From: Pegoplata infirma
Lineage: Eukaryota > Arthropoda > Insecta > Diptera > Anthomyiidae
Assembly (NCBI GenBank): GCA_963921195.1
Contig: OY992540.1
Location: 18,917,136-18,981,135 of the forward strand
Length of the DNA stretch: 64,000 bases
Direction: 5' to 3'
The position numbers and the translations under genes were made by a program. The notes beneath the pieces were generated by a model that was not told the origin of the DNA, did no database searches, and saw nothing but the letters and a program-made list of their open reading frames with translations. The first letter of the stretch is position 1; each line of letters opens with the position of its first letter. Below, one piece after another: positions 11,275-23,066 of the stretch.

Positions 11275-12944
11275 GATGGATAATATTAAATTTTTGTAAA
11301 TATTCATTGATTCTTCTGACTATAATTTCCTCAAGTATTTTCTCTATTACTGGTAGTATTGCGATCGGCCTGTAGTTGTTGTAGTCTGTTTTGTTGCCAC
11401 TCTTATAGATTGGCCTGATTATTGAAGTTTTTAGCATTTTTGGTACCAACGCACTATCTAAGCTCGAATTTATTAGCGTTGTTATTGTTGGAGTTAATAA
11501 TCTGGCATTGTTTTTTAAATCTTTTGGCCTAATGCCATCCGCTCCGCAACCTTTCTTGCTATCTAAGTTTCGTAAAATGTTGTAGATTTCTTCTTCATTG
11601 GTAGAATTTAAGTAAATGGAGTTTTGTTATGTTGATTCTGAATTATTTATTGTTTTGATATTACAATTGTGTAAGATTTTTTGAATATTATCTTTAAAGT
11701 TTATTCCAAAATTGTTAACAATATCATTTAATTTGTAATTTTTAAAGTTTTTTTTTACGGTATCATCAATGCTATTAGTTTTTTTTGCCAATAATTTCAC
11801 TAATTAATTGCCATGTGACCCTAATATTACTTCGATTTTCAATAAATTTATTTCTATAGTAATTGTTTTTTGCATAATTTATTTTTTTGTTTATAAAATT
11901 TCTGTATTTTTTGTATTCTTTTTCATAGTTTTTGTTATTTCGATTGTTACGCCATTTTTTAAAAAGTTTATCCCGTGTCTCACAATTTTTTATAAGTTCT
12001 TCACTTATCCAAGAATTTTGATTTCTTGATTTATTTCGTTTAATTTTTTTCGATTCTTCATATATTTCACAGAATTTTGTTTGTATGATGTTATATAACT
12101 CTTCTGTATTCAAATTTTGGTTAATTAAATCATTCCACGCTACACTTTTTATTTTTTTATTTACGTTACAAGTGTTTATTTCCCACCCCTGATTGTTTTC
12201 TACACCCTGATTCTTGTTGTTTGTTGCTTCATGTGCACAGAAAAAAATCTAGAAGTGGTCTGATATTGTTGTTGCTATAACTGCAGAATATGTGTGAGAA
12301 TTTGATTGTTTGTTTTTTATAAACAGATGATCGATGCAAGACGTTGTGTTTCTGTTTACATCGTTTCTTGTGATATCGTTAACCATGCATTGAAAACCAT
12401 TTGACAAGAGCATATCGAGGTATTTTGTTGTTGTGATGTTTGTTTTTGATATGTCAATATTCATATCCCCAACTATTATTACTTCGTTTTGCTTTTGTAT
12501 TTTATTTATTACTTCAAGTTCTGGTATAAAGGTTTTTACTTTTTCTGAGGGGGGACGATATATGGAGAGTAAGGAAAGTGTTTTGTTATTTATTTTTATA
12601 TTTATTTGTATTTGTTCAAAAGAGTTGGTGTAAAATTTTTCTTCTGTGTAGTTGAGACTTTCTTTAACATACACTGCAATACCCCCTCCTCTACCTGCTC
12701 TGTTTAAAAAAAGAGCGTTAAAACCATAAATATTGAAAAATTGTGTTTCGTTGTCTGTTATATTCGTTTCAACTAGTATTATGATTTTTATTTCGTTTAT
12801 TATTCTGTTTATGGTTGTGAGAAATGATTGAAAATTTAAACGCATTGATCTAATGTTCATAAAAATTAAGAATTTGGGATAACTTAGACATTTTAAGTCA
12901 ATTTGACTAAAATGATTTAATGTTTGTTTTGTTGTGTTATTCAT
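11275..12944 (-). pseudogene. LINE ORF2: endonuclease plus start of reverse transcriptase, decayed
   Basis: The first 231 codons form an APE-type endonuclease. Visible signatures are MNIRSMRLNF near the start, ILVETNIT (catalytic Glu), GRGGGIAVYV, LSIYRPPS, VGDMNIDIS (the GDxN motif), the SCIDHLF segment and a terminal SDHF (SDH motif). An in-frame TAG at 12249-12251 then interrupts the frame, which continues as a basic linker rich in Lys and Asn (12246-11775). A frameshift in an A run near 11780 and another near 11630 follow. The reverse transcriptase start is recognisable by GADGIRPKDL and IRPIYKSGNKTDYNNYRPIA. It breaks off before any YADD catalytic motif. With two frameshifts, one stop and no 3' end it cannot encode an active enzyme. 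Confidence 0.85.
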
Positions 12945-13047
12945 TTTTTATTATAAAAAAAGAGAAAAAAAAATAAAAAAGTATATATACTACAATATAA
13001 TTAAAAAGGATTTTTTGTGCTACGTGTTTTTTTTTTTCAAAAATTTA

Positions 13048-14040
13048 TTAATTTAACGCTTCGATATCAGCCGTATTATTGATGATGATTGCAGGCGAGT
13101 TTTCGATTTTTCTTGCAAAAATGTTGCCATTTCGAACCCAGACGAACTTCCATTTACATTCCTTAGCTTTAGTTTTAGCTAACCATAATAATCGGTTGTT
13201 GGCTGTTAGGTGGTCATTTACGTAAATGTAATTGGTTTTGCTGTTGATGCCGGCAGTGGACGTGGTAGCGTTGTTGTTGTTATTCTCTTCGTCCGTGTAA
13301 ATTACTTTTGCATCAACTCTATGTCCAATAATTTTTGCCATAAGTTCCCTCTTTTTGTTTAGGGAAGAGAATTCCACCAATATTTTTCCATTATTTCGTA
13401 GACGGTAGGCATTATAAATATCAGCACTGTTTAGTTCGACATTTAAAGAGGCAGCAATCTTTGTAATTACCTCATTTGCGTTTATTTTATCATTTTCTAC
13501 ATTATTAATTTCAATGCTTGTGTTTAAGACTTTTTGCTCTAATTTGTTTATACGTGAATCCATTTCACTTATTTTCTTCTCATTTTCTTGATTTGTTTCA
13601 TTAAGTTGGCAGACTTGTGTTGTTAAATTCGTAAGTGTGTTTGTTATTGTAGTTAAAGCTTTTTGTAAATCTTCTTTCATTTGATTATGAGACATGTTCA
13701 TATTAGTAGCTAGCTGCTGCATTGTGTTTTTGATCTCCTTTATGTCTGATTGAACAGAGCATACATTCGAGTTCACTAGTTCCAGAGATAGAGACTCTTT
13801 AAAACGTTTTGCGCTCTCTTCCTTATTGGTCTCATCATCATTATCATCATCGCGAGATTTTTTCTGCTTGCATTTTTGACATCTCCATGTAGACCTCCTT
13901 TCACTATGCATACTGATATAGGTTTTTTCTGTTACACTGCAGCAAGGGGAGTAATGAAAGTTACTATTGCAATTAAGGCATTTAACGAATTTACCATCGG
14001 GGGGAAGGGTTTTGCTACATGCATCACAAAGAGAACTCAT
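13048..14040 (-). CDS. LINE ORF1 protein with PHD-like zinc finger and FP-like C-terminal domain
   Basis: This is an intact 330-residue frame beginning at ATG and ending at TAA. Residues 5-57 form a PHD-like zinc finger: Cys5, Cys8, Cys21, Cys24, His29, Cys33 and Cys54, Cys57 follow the C4HC3 order, with Trp52 just before the last pair. A basic and acidic low-complexity stretch (about 58-85) follows, then a predicted coiled coil of roughly residues 105-175 (Leu/Ile/Val heptads such as RINKLEQKVLN). The C-terminal part (about 185-330) resembles the baculovirus-FP-like domain known from insect retroelement ORF1 proteins (GKILVEF, YVNDHLT). ORF1 proteins of LINEs bind and chaperone element RNA; that role is inferred from position and architecture. 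The frame survived while ORF2 decayed. Confidence 0.8.
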   Translation of the reverse strand: MSSLCDACSKTLPPDGKFVKCLNCNSNFHYSPCCSVTEKTYISMHSERRSTWRCQKCKQKKSRDDDNDDETNKEESAKRFKESLSLELVNSNVCSVQSDIKEIKNTMQQLATNMNMSHNQMKEDLQKALTTITNTLTNLTTQVCQLNETNQENEKKISEMDSRINKLEQKVLNTSIEINNVENDKINANEVITKIAASLNVELNSADIYNAYRLRNNGKILVEFSSLNKKRELMAKIIGHRVDAKVIYTDEENNNNNATTSTAGINSKTNYIYVNDHLTANNRLLWLAKTKAKECKWKFVWVRNGNIFARKIENSPAIIINNTADIEALN

Positions 14041-14084
14041 ATTTTTTCTGTTATGCTTTGATCACTTGTTAGAAAATTGATATA

Positions 14085-15169
14085 TGAGGCATTCCACACC
14101 AAATGTCCAGCGAAAAAAAACATGTGTACCGTAAACTTCTGAATAGGTGATATGGACAGCCCTATATGGAACTTAGAAAATTGCGTTTTTGGTTTTTCAA
14201 TTTTTCAAAAACTGGGCTTAGGAGGCGTGGTCAAATATTGGAAAAATGGTCAAATTTGTGGCGAGTTGCCTTGATTAAATATTTATCACATTAAAACGGA
14301 ATGCACCACAATCTCAAAAATTTACATTCTTATATAGTTTTGTATGGGCTATCGATTAAAAATTTTTTTTATTAAAAATTTCAGAACCCGTTCTGAAATT
14401 TTCCATTTTTTAAAAAGGTCAATTTATCAAAAATCCGGCCACTTTTTTATTTCTTTTTTCTTTATTTTTTTAAAAGTTTAGATGTTTGTCCATCCACACA
14501 AAAAAAATCAGAAACACGTTCATCGTTTTTTTCGAGAAAATCGCATTTGAATTTAAAATTTCATAACAATTTGGTAATTTGCTTGTATTTTCTTGTGTCA
14601 ACAGAGCGTATGACGAATATTTATGCAATTAATATTACTCATTCGCAACTTTAAAACAAAGAAATACAAGCAAATAACCAAATTGTTATGAAATTTAAAG
14701 TTCAAATGCGATTTTCTCGAAAAAAAAGATGAACGTGTTTCTGATTTTTTTTGTGTGGATGGACAAATATCTAAACTTTTAAAAAAATAAATAAAAAAGA
14801 AAAAAAAAAGTGGCCGGATTTTTGATAAATTGACTTTTTTAAAAAATGAAAAATTTCAGAACGGGTTCTGAAAATTTTCCAAAAAAAAAAAATTTAATCG
14901 ATAGCCCATACAAAACTATATAAGAACGTAAATTTTTGACATTGTGGTGCATTCCGTTTTAATGTGATAAATATTTAATTAAGGCAACTCGCCACAAATT
15001 TTACCATATTTCCAATATTTGACCACGCCTCCTAAGCCCAGTTTTCGAAAATTTGAAAAACCAAAAACGCAATTTTCTTAGCTACATATAGGGCTATCCA
15101 AACAACCTATTCGGAAATTTACGGGACACATGTTTTTCTGTAGCGGGACATTTGGTGTGGAATGCCTCA
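14085..15169. mobile_element. Long foldback element, TGAGGCATTCC ends
   Basis: The left end TGAGGCATTCCACACCAAAT pairs with the right end at 15150-15169, and almost the whole 1085 bases folds back with a short loop near 14620. Both sides carry TA (14083-14084, 15170-15171), the target duplication of Tc1/mariner-type elements. The arms differ at scattered positions only. No transposase frame, so it is non-autonomous. A second, right-truncated copy is at 48860-49800. Confidence 0.8.
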
Positions 15170-15414
15170 TATGTATGTATACTATTTTGGTTAATTTTTA
15201 AAGTTTAATTAGAAAACGAAAACTTTTGTTATTTATTTTATACTTTTGATGTATTGTTTTTTATGTTTTTTGTCACTGGCGTAACTGAAATTTTTTTTCT
15301 TGTTTTATAGAAACGTTTTGGGTTTTTTTTTCTACTTTTAGCCACTAAAAATTTAAATGTTTTACGAGCACAAATTTAACACATCCGTTCGCAATGAAAG
15401 TTGTTTGTGAAATT

Positions 15415-18345
15415 TTTTTCGTACATATTACGAAATTTTTGTACATATTACGAAATTTTTTTAATTTTACGAAAACTTGGAATTTCGTAAAAATACAAAT
15501 TTCGTTTATATTACGAAGTACATTTCGTATCCAAAAAAATACGAAATACTTCGTATCTTAACGAAATATTTCGTAATTTAACAAAATATTTTTCGAAAAA
15601 AAATCACAAAATCAAGGGGTTTGATTTATTTATCTGATTTACAAGATTAAACAGATTTAACAATTAAAAAAATGGAATAACAAAAATTTGTTCCTTCTCT
15701 TTTTAATTTTTGTTTACGGTTTCTAATTTCAAATTATTTTCAGCATAAAACAAAGTCAAATCACCCAAGATATATTGGAATTGAATGTTTGCTCGGGAAA
15801 CTATTTTTTCGTAAAGAAACCACTTTAAATTACAGTGAATATTTGGAATATTAAAATAAATTTGTAACCCATCATTTTTTATTTAATATGATATATAATT
15901 TTTTGAAATAATATTTCGTAATTACACAAAATATTATACAAAATATTTCGTAATTATAATATTTCATAAAAATAAACATAATTCGTATTTACAAAAAAAA
16001 AACTTCGTAATATGTACAAAATATTTTGTATGTTTACGAAATATTTCGTATTATACAAAATATTTCGTAACTTTACGAAATATTTTCGTTAAACTAAACA
16101 TAATTCGTATTTACAAAAAAAAAAAACTTCGTAATATGTACAAAAATATTTTGTATTTTTACGAAATATTTCGTTATACAAAATATTTCGTAACTACGAA
16201 ATATTTTCGTAAAAATAAACATAATTCGTATTTACAAAAAAAAAAAAAACTTCGTTATATGTACGAAAATATTTAGTATTTTTACGAAATATTTCGTAGT
16301 TATACTAAATATTTCGTAAATTTACGAAATATTTTCGTATTTATTTCGTAAATATCACTAAATAAACTTCGTAATATTTACGAAATGCCATAGGAGTAAA
16401 TCCATATCAACATAGCAAAAAAAATTGAATTTTTGACGTCAATCGACCCAAATTTCGTGAAATATGTAGGGACTTATTCGACTAATACTCAAACAAAGTT
16501 TAAGACTTTTAACTTCCGTAGTTTTGGAAATATGACGTTTCAAAAGTCAAGAAAATCTTTTAAATGGTAAATTATAAATATTTATATTTTGAAAAGTATT
16601 TGAGCTATATCACTCCCAGATAGCTTTCTTTAAAGGCAAGACCATCACTTTTAATATATCATTTCGCGAAAATTTTTATTTTGTGATCTTTTTTGTATTT
16701 CTGCACAATTCGCGATTCGCGAAAATATATCAAAAAAAGCGACATTTTTAAAAATCTGAAAAAAATATATGTTAATGGTTTGAGTCTTAGCTACAAGGTC
16801 TAAAAATTTCGCGTTGGTGAACGTATTAAGTCCAGAGATATTAATGAAAATGTGTTGCCATGTAGGAAATTTTTTCCAAATCTCATGAATATTTAATTAT
16901 TATTTTTGAATATTTTTGCAAATACATAAAATAAAACGGTGAAAAGTAAAGTTGATGGTAATGTACGAGTACTATACATGAACACAATGTAACATAACTT
17001 TTTATCAATTACACTACTTAACAAAAGTCAACTTTTTTTGCAGAGACTTCTAGAACACATTTTTGAAAGTATTTGCCCTGCACGAACAGACTAAACCCTC
17101 AAACCCAAAAAAAGAAAGGTAATAATAAATGTTTCACATTGACATACCTCATATTATTTATTCGTTTAATATTTTTGTATGCTTCAGCTGCAAAAACTAA
17201 GTGGGCAAATTTCGAAAACGCGATTATATAAAAATTACAATGGATTCGCGTTTAATGGATTCACGTTAAAGAGGACAAAAGACTTAAGAAAATGTATTTT
17301 AAACAATGAAAATTACAAAATAAAAATATTAGGGAAAAAAGTATATGCAAATAATATATGCAAATTTTGCTAAAATTTTTGATTTTTTGCAAAGATTTTC
17401 GGATAAACTCAATGAATTTGAAATAATATGCATTTTGAATTTGTTTATATAAAAAATGCAATATAAAGTCATTCGTTTGTTTTTATCGGCATGGACCGCA
17501 AAAAAGGTCTTATCTCGAAAAGGGGATTTTATAATTTTTTTATGATGACAGATTCGTGTTAAGGAGGTCAAAATACTTTAGCAAATGTTTTATTTTAGGA
17601 GTCTGTGCAAAAAAAGTTGATTTTTGTAAAGTAGTGTAATTGATAAATATTCATGTTATATTGTATCTATGTGTAGTACCCGTCTGTACCATAAACTTTA
17701 CTTTTTTCACCATTTTATTATATGTATTTTCAAAAATATTCAAAAATAAAAATTAAATATTCATCAGATTTGATAAAAATTTCCTACTTGGCAACACATT
17801 TTTAATCATATCTCTGGTCTTAATACGTTCACCAACCCAAAATTTTAACAGCTTGTAGCTAAGATAACAGCCGTTAACATATATTTTTTTCATATTTTTA
17901 AAAATGTCGCTTTTTCAGATATATTCTCGCGAATCGCGAATTTTGCAAAAATAAAAAAAATTTTCAAAATAAAAATTTTTGCAAAATATTATTTGAAAGG
18001 TCATGGTTTTACCTTAAAAACAAGCTATCAGGAAGTAATATAGCTGAAATACTTTTGAAGATATAAATGTTTATATTTAATCCTTTAAAAGATTTTCTTG
18101 ACTTTTGACACGTCATATTTCTGGAACCACGGACGTTAATGGTCTCAAATTTTGCCTGAGTATAAGTCTTATAAGTCCCAACATATACACAAAGTTTTAT
18201 CAAATTCGGAGACATTGAAGGAAATCAGGGGTTCATGTTGAAAAATTTTAACTCATAGGTAAATATTACGAAATATTTCGTTCCGGCAAAACCACGAAGT
18301 ATTTCGTACAATGTACGAAGTATTTCGTTCATTTTACCTATGAAA
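15415..18345. mobile_element. FB-like foldback element with palindromic subrepeat termini
   Basis: The left 1 kb (15415-16385) and the right tip (18255-18345) consist of the palindromic subrepeat TACGAAATATTTCGTA and variants, dozens of copies at the left. Inside, a long inverted repeat runs from about 16390 to 18250. Examples are AAGTCAAGAAAATCTTTTAAA (16546) with its complement near 18085, and ATCAATTACACTACTT (17003) with its complement near 17630. The centre lies near 17330. Long inverted termini made of short tandem subrepeats are the hallmark of Drosophila FB elements; homology to FB is not claimed. No long coding frame. Confidence 0.65.
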
Positions 18346-18891
18346 TTTTTTGAGTGTATAGATTTTATTTTATTTATGAAAGTTTTCATAAATATAATGA
18401 AAAAAATTTCACAAACTTTTATGAAACTCTTCAGAAATGCTATTAAGTGTTTCATAAATACGATGAAAAATTTCATAGATTTAATTTATTTTTTCTTAAA
18501 TATTTGATCATATTAGGTAACTATTTCATAGTATTTATAAACAACTTCATTGGTACTATGAAATAGTTGCATATTTAAATGAAAGTTTCATTAATAGAGC
18601 AAATGCATTATTTTTTTCTAGAAATCAAGTTTATGACATTTACATTGGAAGAACTAAAATAAGAAATTAAAATTTTAAAAATCGTCTTCAGGAGCTACAC
18701 TTGTTTTGCTCCAATTTCTTAACCATATTATAAATAATCATATGACACGTTTTTGAGTTTTTTTTATGAAATCATGAAATTTTATGAAATGTATTTCTTA
18801 GACTTTTTTCATGAAACTTTATAATTATATTTATGAAACATTATAATTATATTTATGAAACTTATATAAAGAAATTTAATGAAAAAAATAT
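18346..18891. repeat. TTTCATAAATATAATGAAA subrepeat array
   Basis: Short, partly palindromic units such as TTTATGAAAGTTTTCATAAA and CATAAATATGATGAAAAATT recur about every 40-70 bases. The array resumes after the 18892-19338 insertion (19339-19390, GTCATAAATATTATGAAGC), showing that the small element landed within it. Confidence 0.6.
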
Positions 18892-19338
18892 CCCTGCAAA
18901 AAAAGTCATTACCACTTCTCAGTGGAGTGCTTTAAAACTATAACAAATGTAATGAAATTCAATAAAAATAACAAAAAACACACAAAATTTTTTTTCTACT
19001 CCAGAATACATAGATATTCAGCACTTAACTCATTACCTATCGCGAAACCTCCATACAAATGTAAGTAGATATTCAGAAGATAAGAACTACTCCAGGGAAG
19101 TAGTTGGAAGTTGTTTGAAAGCTCGGAGTACTTCTTATCTACTGAATATCTACTTACTTTTGTATGGGAGTGTCGCGGAAGGTAATGAGTTAAGAGCTGA
19201 ATATCAACTTTTTATGGAGTAGAAAAGAATGCCTTTGCGTTTTTTCTTGTGTTTTTTGTTATTTTTGTTGTATTTCATTACATTTGTTATAGTTTTAAAG
19301 CACTCCAAATAGAACTACTCCGCACTTTTTTTGCTGGG
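18892..19338. mobile_element. CCC[A/T]GC-family MITE
   Basis: Ends are CCCTGCAAAAAAAGT and ACTTTTTTTGCTGGG, flanked on both sides by AT (2-base duplication). The two 200-base arms (for example CTAAAACTATAACAAATG at the left and its complement near 19290) are almost perfectly complementary, so the 447-base copy is young. A nested shorter palindrome, AGATATTCAG...CTGAATATCT, sits in the middle. Superfamily not assigned. Confidence 0.75.
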
Positions 19339-19390
19339 ATGTATTTTTGAAACCATGTCATAAATATTATGAAGCATTTTTCTCTGAGTA

Positions 19391-20797
19391 GATAGCAAAT
19401 TGTCTGGTTCTAGGGTTACCAAGTTTGTTTAATTTTTATTAAAAATAATGAAAATTAGTTATCTATTCGACCTTTTTGATTGAGAAATGAAAGAGAGTTT
19501 ATTCTTGTTCGAGGCCATTTTTATGTTCCCTATTATGAATTAACATAGCAAGTACTTATGTTAACTCTACTTTCTTTATTAGAATTTTCTCCCATTAAAT
19601 ACTCATACAGTTTCTGCTTTCATAATATTTGGTAACTTTCCGAAATGAATGAACAAAAATGACGAAGAGAACAATCGTTTCGGGGATTTTCTAATTTCAA
19701 TATCATAAGTTTTTTAAAAACCACAGTTTCTTAAAAACAAGGAATTTAAAATTGCCTATATTACCATAAAATCATCGACATCAAAATTTTTGTTCCACAG
19801 TGTAATTCTTAAGAATTCCTTTAAACATTTTTAAAACATTTCCAATATTTTCTACTATATAAACTAAAATCAACAGCATTGAACAACTTAACCTTTGTAT
19901 GGTTTAAAAGATTTGTAAATTATATCCACAAATAAATATAAAGCGAAACACTGTTTGTAACGCTACTTATGAATATAATAACTGGATTTGAAAAAAAAAA
20001 AAAACATATAAAACGTTTAGCCTCAATAGACAATTGTTCAATTTAAAACACTAACAAGGTATTAAAAAGGGCAATTCTATCTTTAGCAAAAAATTCCTCC
20101 ACTTAACAAAGAAGATACCAAACATACATGTAAAAACTAACAGACACACACACACACATTCAATATTATTAAATATTAAACTCAATATGTGAGCACTCAT
20201 ACTCGTACTTACAAAAACCCCAAAAACAGAAAAATAATCCAAATAGGAAAAAAACGGTAAAGAGGTAGTAGTAATATAATACGGCTTATTTCAAACACCC
20301 AACAAAAAGAATAAAAAAAAATTATGAAATTTTTGTGGTTATAAGGATTTGAGTGCGGTTAATAAATACGGTTAGTCAAATAAGGCTAAAAAGTCAAATA
20401 ATTTTTAACACCTCGTAGAAGGACCACACAAAAAATGTAGCAATTCTTAATATACTGTTATTATTATGAAATATTTATTTGGAATGCTAGCACAATGGGA
20501 TGAGAAATAAATAAATTAGGAAAAATAAGAAAAACAAATATATTAAATAAAATACTATTTGTATAAATAAATAGTAGTAATTTATCGATTTATTTTCAAA
20601 TATTTAGGGTTTCCTTTGTAAACCATCATCAGGGGAAGTATTTAATGTTTATCACAAAAAACATAAAAACTAGTGTTGTGTTGTCTTTATCGTCTGAGTT
20701 AATACAGTATTAAAAGAAAACCGAAATATTGGAAAACAAATAAAAAAATTATTTATACAAACACCTTGAACTCGAGTATTTTATTTAATATATTTAA
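19391..20797. other. Unassigned AT-rich DNA
   Basis: No gene, RNA gene or clear element boundary seen. It contains a (CA)n tract near 20145-20157. It may be original intron sequence. Confidence 0.4.
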
Positions 20798-21533
20798 TAG
20801 CGTGTCCCGAAAATGAAAAATTTTAGGGCATACCCCTAGAATGATGCTTAGTAAAATGCTGAATACGGGAAAAAATATTAAACAAATTTTGGAGGTCATC
20901 TTCAGGGCGCAACCAGCGCTTAAAGTTTGCATCCCTAGTGCATTTGGTCAAAAAAAATATTTTTTTTTATTTTCAAAATTGGTGCCAAAAGTTTCGTTAG
21001 GTAGAGTATATTCTGGAAAAAATATTAGTAAAAATTTCATGGAGCAATTATGGTCCAGAACAACGTTTTGAAATTTTGAAAAGGTGTAATTTAGTATATA
21101 TTTTTTTAAGTTTTTGTAAAAACCGGAGTTTGTAAAAATTATTTTAAGATTTTGTATAAAACGGAGTTTATGTATAAGCTTTTGCATAAAAAGCAGTTTT
21201 TTACAAAAACTTAAAAAAATATGTAATAAATTATGCATATTCGAAGTTTCAAAGCGTTGCGCTGGACCAAAATTGCTCCATGAAAACTTTATAAATATTT
21301 TTTTCTGAATGTACTCTACCTAACGAAACTTTAGGCACCAATTTTAAAATTAAAAAAAAACATTTTTTTTTACCAAATGCACCACGGATGCAAACTTTAA
21401 GCGCTGGTTGCGCCCTGAAGATGACCTCCAAAATTTTTTTGATTATTTTTCCCGTAATCAGCTCTTCAATAAGCATCGTTCTAGGGGTATGCCCTAAAGA
21501 TATTCCAAAATTTCCTGATTTCGGGACATGCTA
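20798..21533. mobile_element. Foldback element, TAGCRTGTCCCGAAA ends
   Basis: The left end TAGCGTGTCCCGAAA (20798) pairs with TTTCGGGACATGCTA (21519-21533). The arms include GGGCATACCCCTAGAATGATG with its complement near 21470, GGTCATCTTCAGGGCGCAACC with its complement near 21412, and TCGTTAGGTAGAGTA with its complement near 21310. Ends fall within TA, so a TA duplication is likely. It is 736 bases, nearly all inverted repeat, non-autonomous. Confidence 0.75.
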
Positions 21534-21639
21534 ATATTTAACTAAACGGTCGAACAAAAATCAACATCTCATTCAAAAATGTCTGCGAAGTTTAAACTCT
21601 TGCCCAAACCAATGAATCAAGATAATGTTTTGCTGTATA

Positions 21640-22975
21640 TAGGGCATTCCATGTCAAATCGGACACTTTGAAATTTTTTTTTTTAGATTTTCCCAATTTG
21701 TTAACAGTTTTCATTACCCTTCGAAAACTCCTTCGTGGTAAATTTTCAGAATTTTTTGATGATCCGTTCAAAAGATTACAAATTTTTAAAAATTAATAAT
21801 TTGTTCCATTACTCAAACTTCTTTTACTCATAACTTCTTCAATAATGGTCCAAATTGCAAATTTTTTTTTTGTTAAAAATTTTTTGTTTTTTTACGTACT
21901 TTAAAAAAAAAATCGCAAAAAATTCTTAAAAGCGCTCTAGTATGCGATTTTTTAGTTTTAAAAATTAAATCTCATAAAATCATTTCTACTGCTCCAATGG
22001 TGCGTCGTAGAGGGGTCCTTCATAAGACCGACCCCCATTAATTTTTACGTCTTAACATAGGTATGCTTTAGAAAAATGTTGTAGGGTAAAAATAAATGGG
22101 GGTCGGTCTCACTAAGGATCCCTCTCGGACGCACCATTGGACCGGTAGAAGCTGATTAAATAAAACAAATTTACAAAAAATAAAAAGAATTGTATGGGGA
22201 CCGCCTTAACATTTAAAGATAGAGGGTAGGTGCGTTCAAAGAAAATGTTTGGACTAAAAAAATATTATGGGTCGGTCATACATTTTGTTGCTCTTAGGGC
22301 ACTCTTAGGGCAGTTAGAGCGGTTGGGGCAAATTTTAAAAAATGTCGTTTTGTGTGAGAGCCCCCTTAGAAATTGGAGATAGGGTATTAGTTTGTTCCAA
22401 AGAAATGTTAAGACGAAAAAATTATTGGGGGTCGGTCTTATAAAGGACCCCTCTATGACGCACCATTCGAGCAGTAGAAATGATTTTAAGATTAGAAAAT
22501 TACAATAATATATTTTCAAAAAATTTTAAAAAATAGTAATAATCGTTATCCCACGATCCTCCTGGGCAAAAAATTTGTAGAATCGATAGAAGTTTTACAC
22601 AAAAAAAATTCAAAAAACTCGAAGAGTACAAACATTTTCAAAAGTGAGATTTAAATTTTAAAACTTAAAAATCGCATACTGGAGCGCTTTCAAGAATTTT
22701 TTGGGATTTTTTTTTAAAATTACGTAAAAAACAAAAATTATGAAAAAAAAAATTGGAAATTTGGACCATTATTGAAGAAGTTATGAGTAAAAGAAGTTTG
22801 AGTAATGGAACAAACTACCAATTTTTAAAAATTCGATATCTTTTGAACGGGTCATCAAAAAAATCTGAAAATTTACCACGATGGAGTTTCCCAAGGGTAC
22901 TAAAAACTATAAACAATTTGGGAAAATGTAAAAAAACATTTTTTCAAAGTGTCCGATTTGACATGGAATGCCCCA
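21640..22975. mobile_element. TRGGGCATTCC-family foldback element, copy A
   Basis: The left end TAGGGCATTCCATGTCAAAT pairs with the right end ATTTGACATGGAATGCCCCA, and both are flanked by TA. Outer arms are complementary for over 300 bases. The inner part contains the module TGGTGCGTC...GAGGGGTC...AAGACCGACCCCCATTAA in opposite orientations. The left half is shortened relative to copies at 39149 and 54542, so the centre is asymmetric. No coding frame; non-autonomous. Confidence 0.8.
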
Positions 22976-23066
22976 TATATTCTTTCCAAAGAAAAATTTT
23001 TCTGAAAAAATAACTCATTGAAATATGCGTTATTATGTTTATAAATTATTGATCCGTTAATTGATC

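Larger units (their letters stand above)
11274..14084 (-). mobile_element. Non-LTR retrotransposon (CR1/jockey-like), 3' half lost
   Basis: Read on the minus strand it has a short leader, ORF1 (14040-13048), a ~100-base spacer and ORF2 (from 12944) with endonuclease, linker and the first part of the reverse transcriptase. ORF2 stops abruptly near 11274, where unrelated repeat DNA (a CCACGCCCACTTTGG phrase) begins. The left border of a foldback element (14085) touches its 5' side. Non-LTR copies usually lose the 5' end through incomplete reverse transcription. This copy lost the 3' end, implying a later deletion or insertion. It lies antisense to the receptor gene. Confidence 0.85.

Noticed and set aside
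11808..12633. Plus-strand open frames opposite LINE ORF2
   Set aside because: Shadows of the minus-strand LINE coding sequence.
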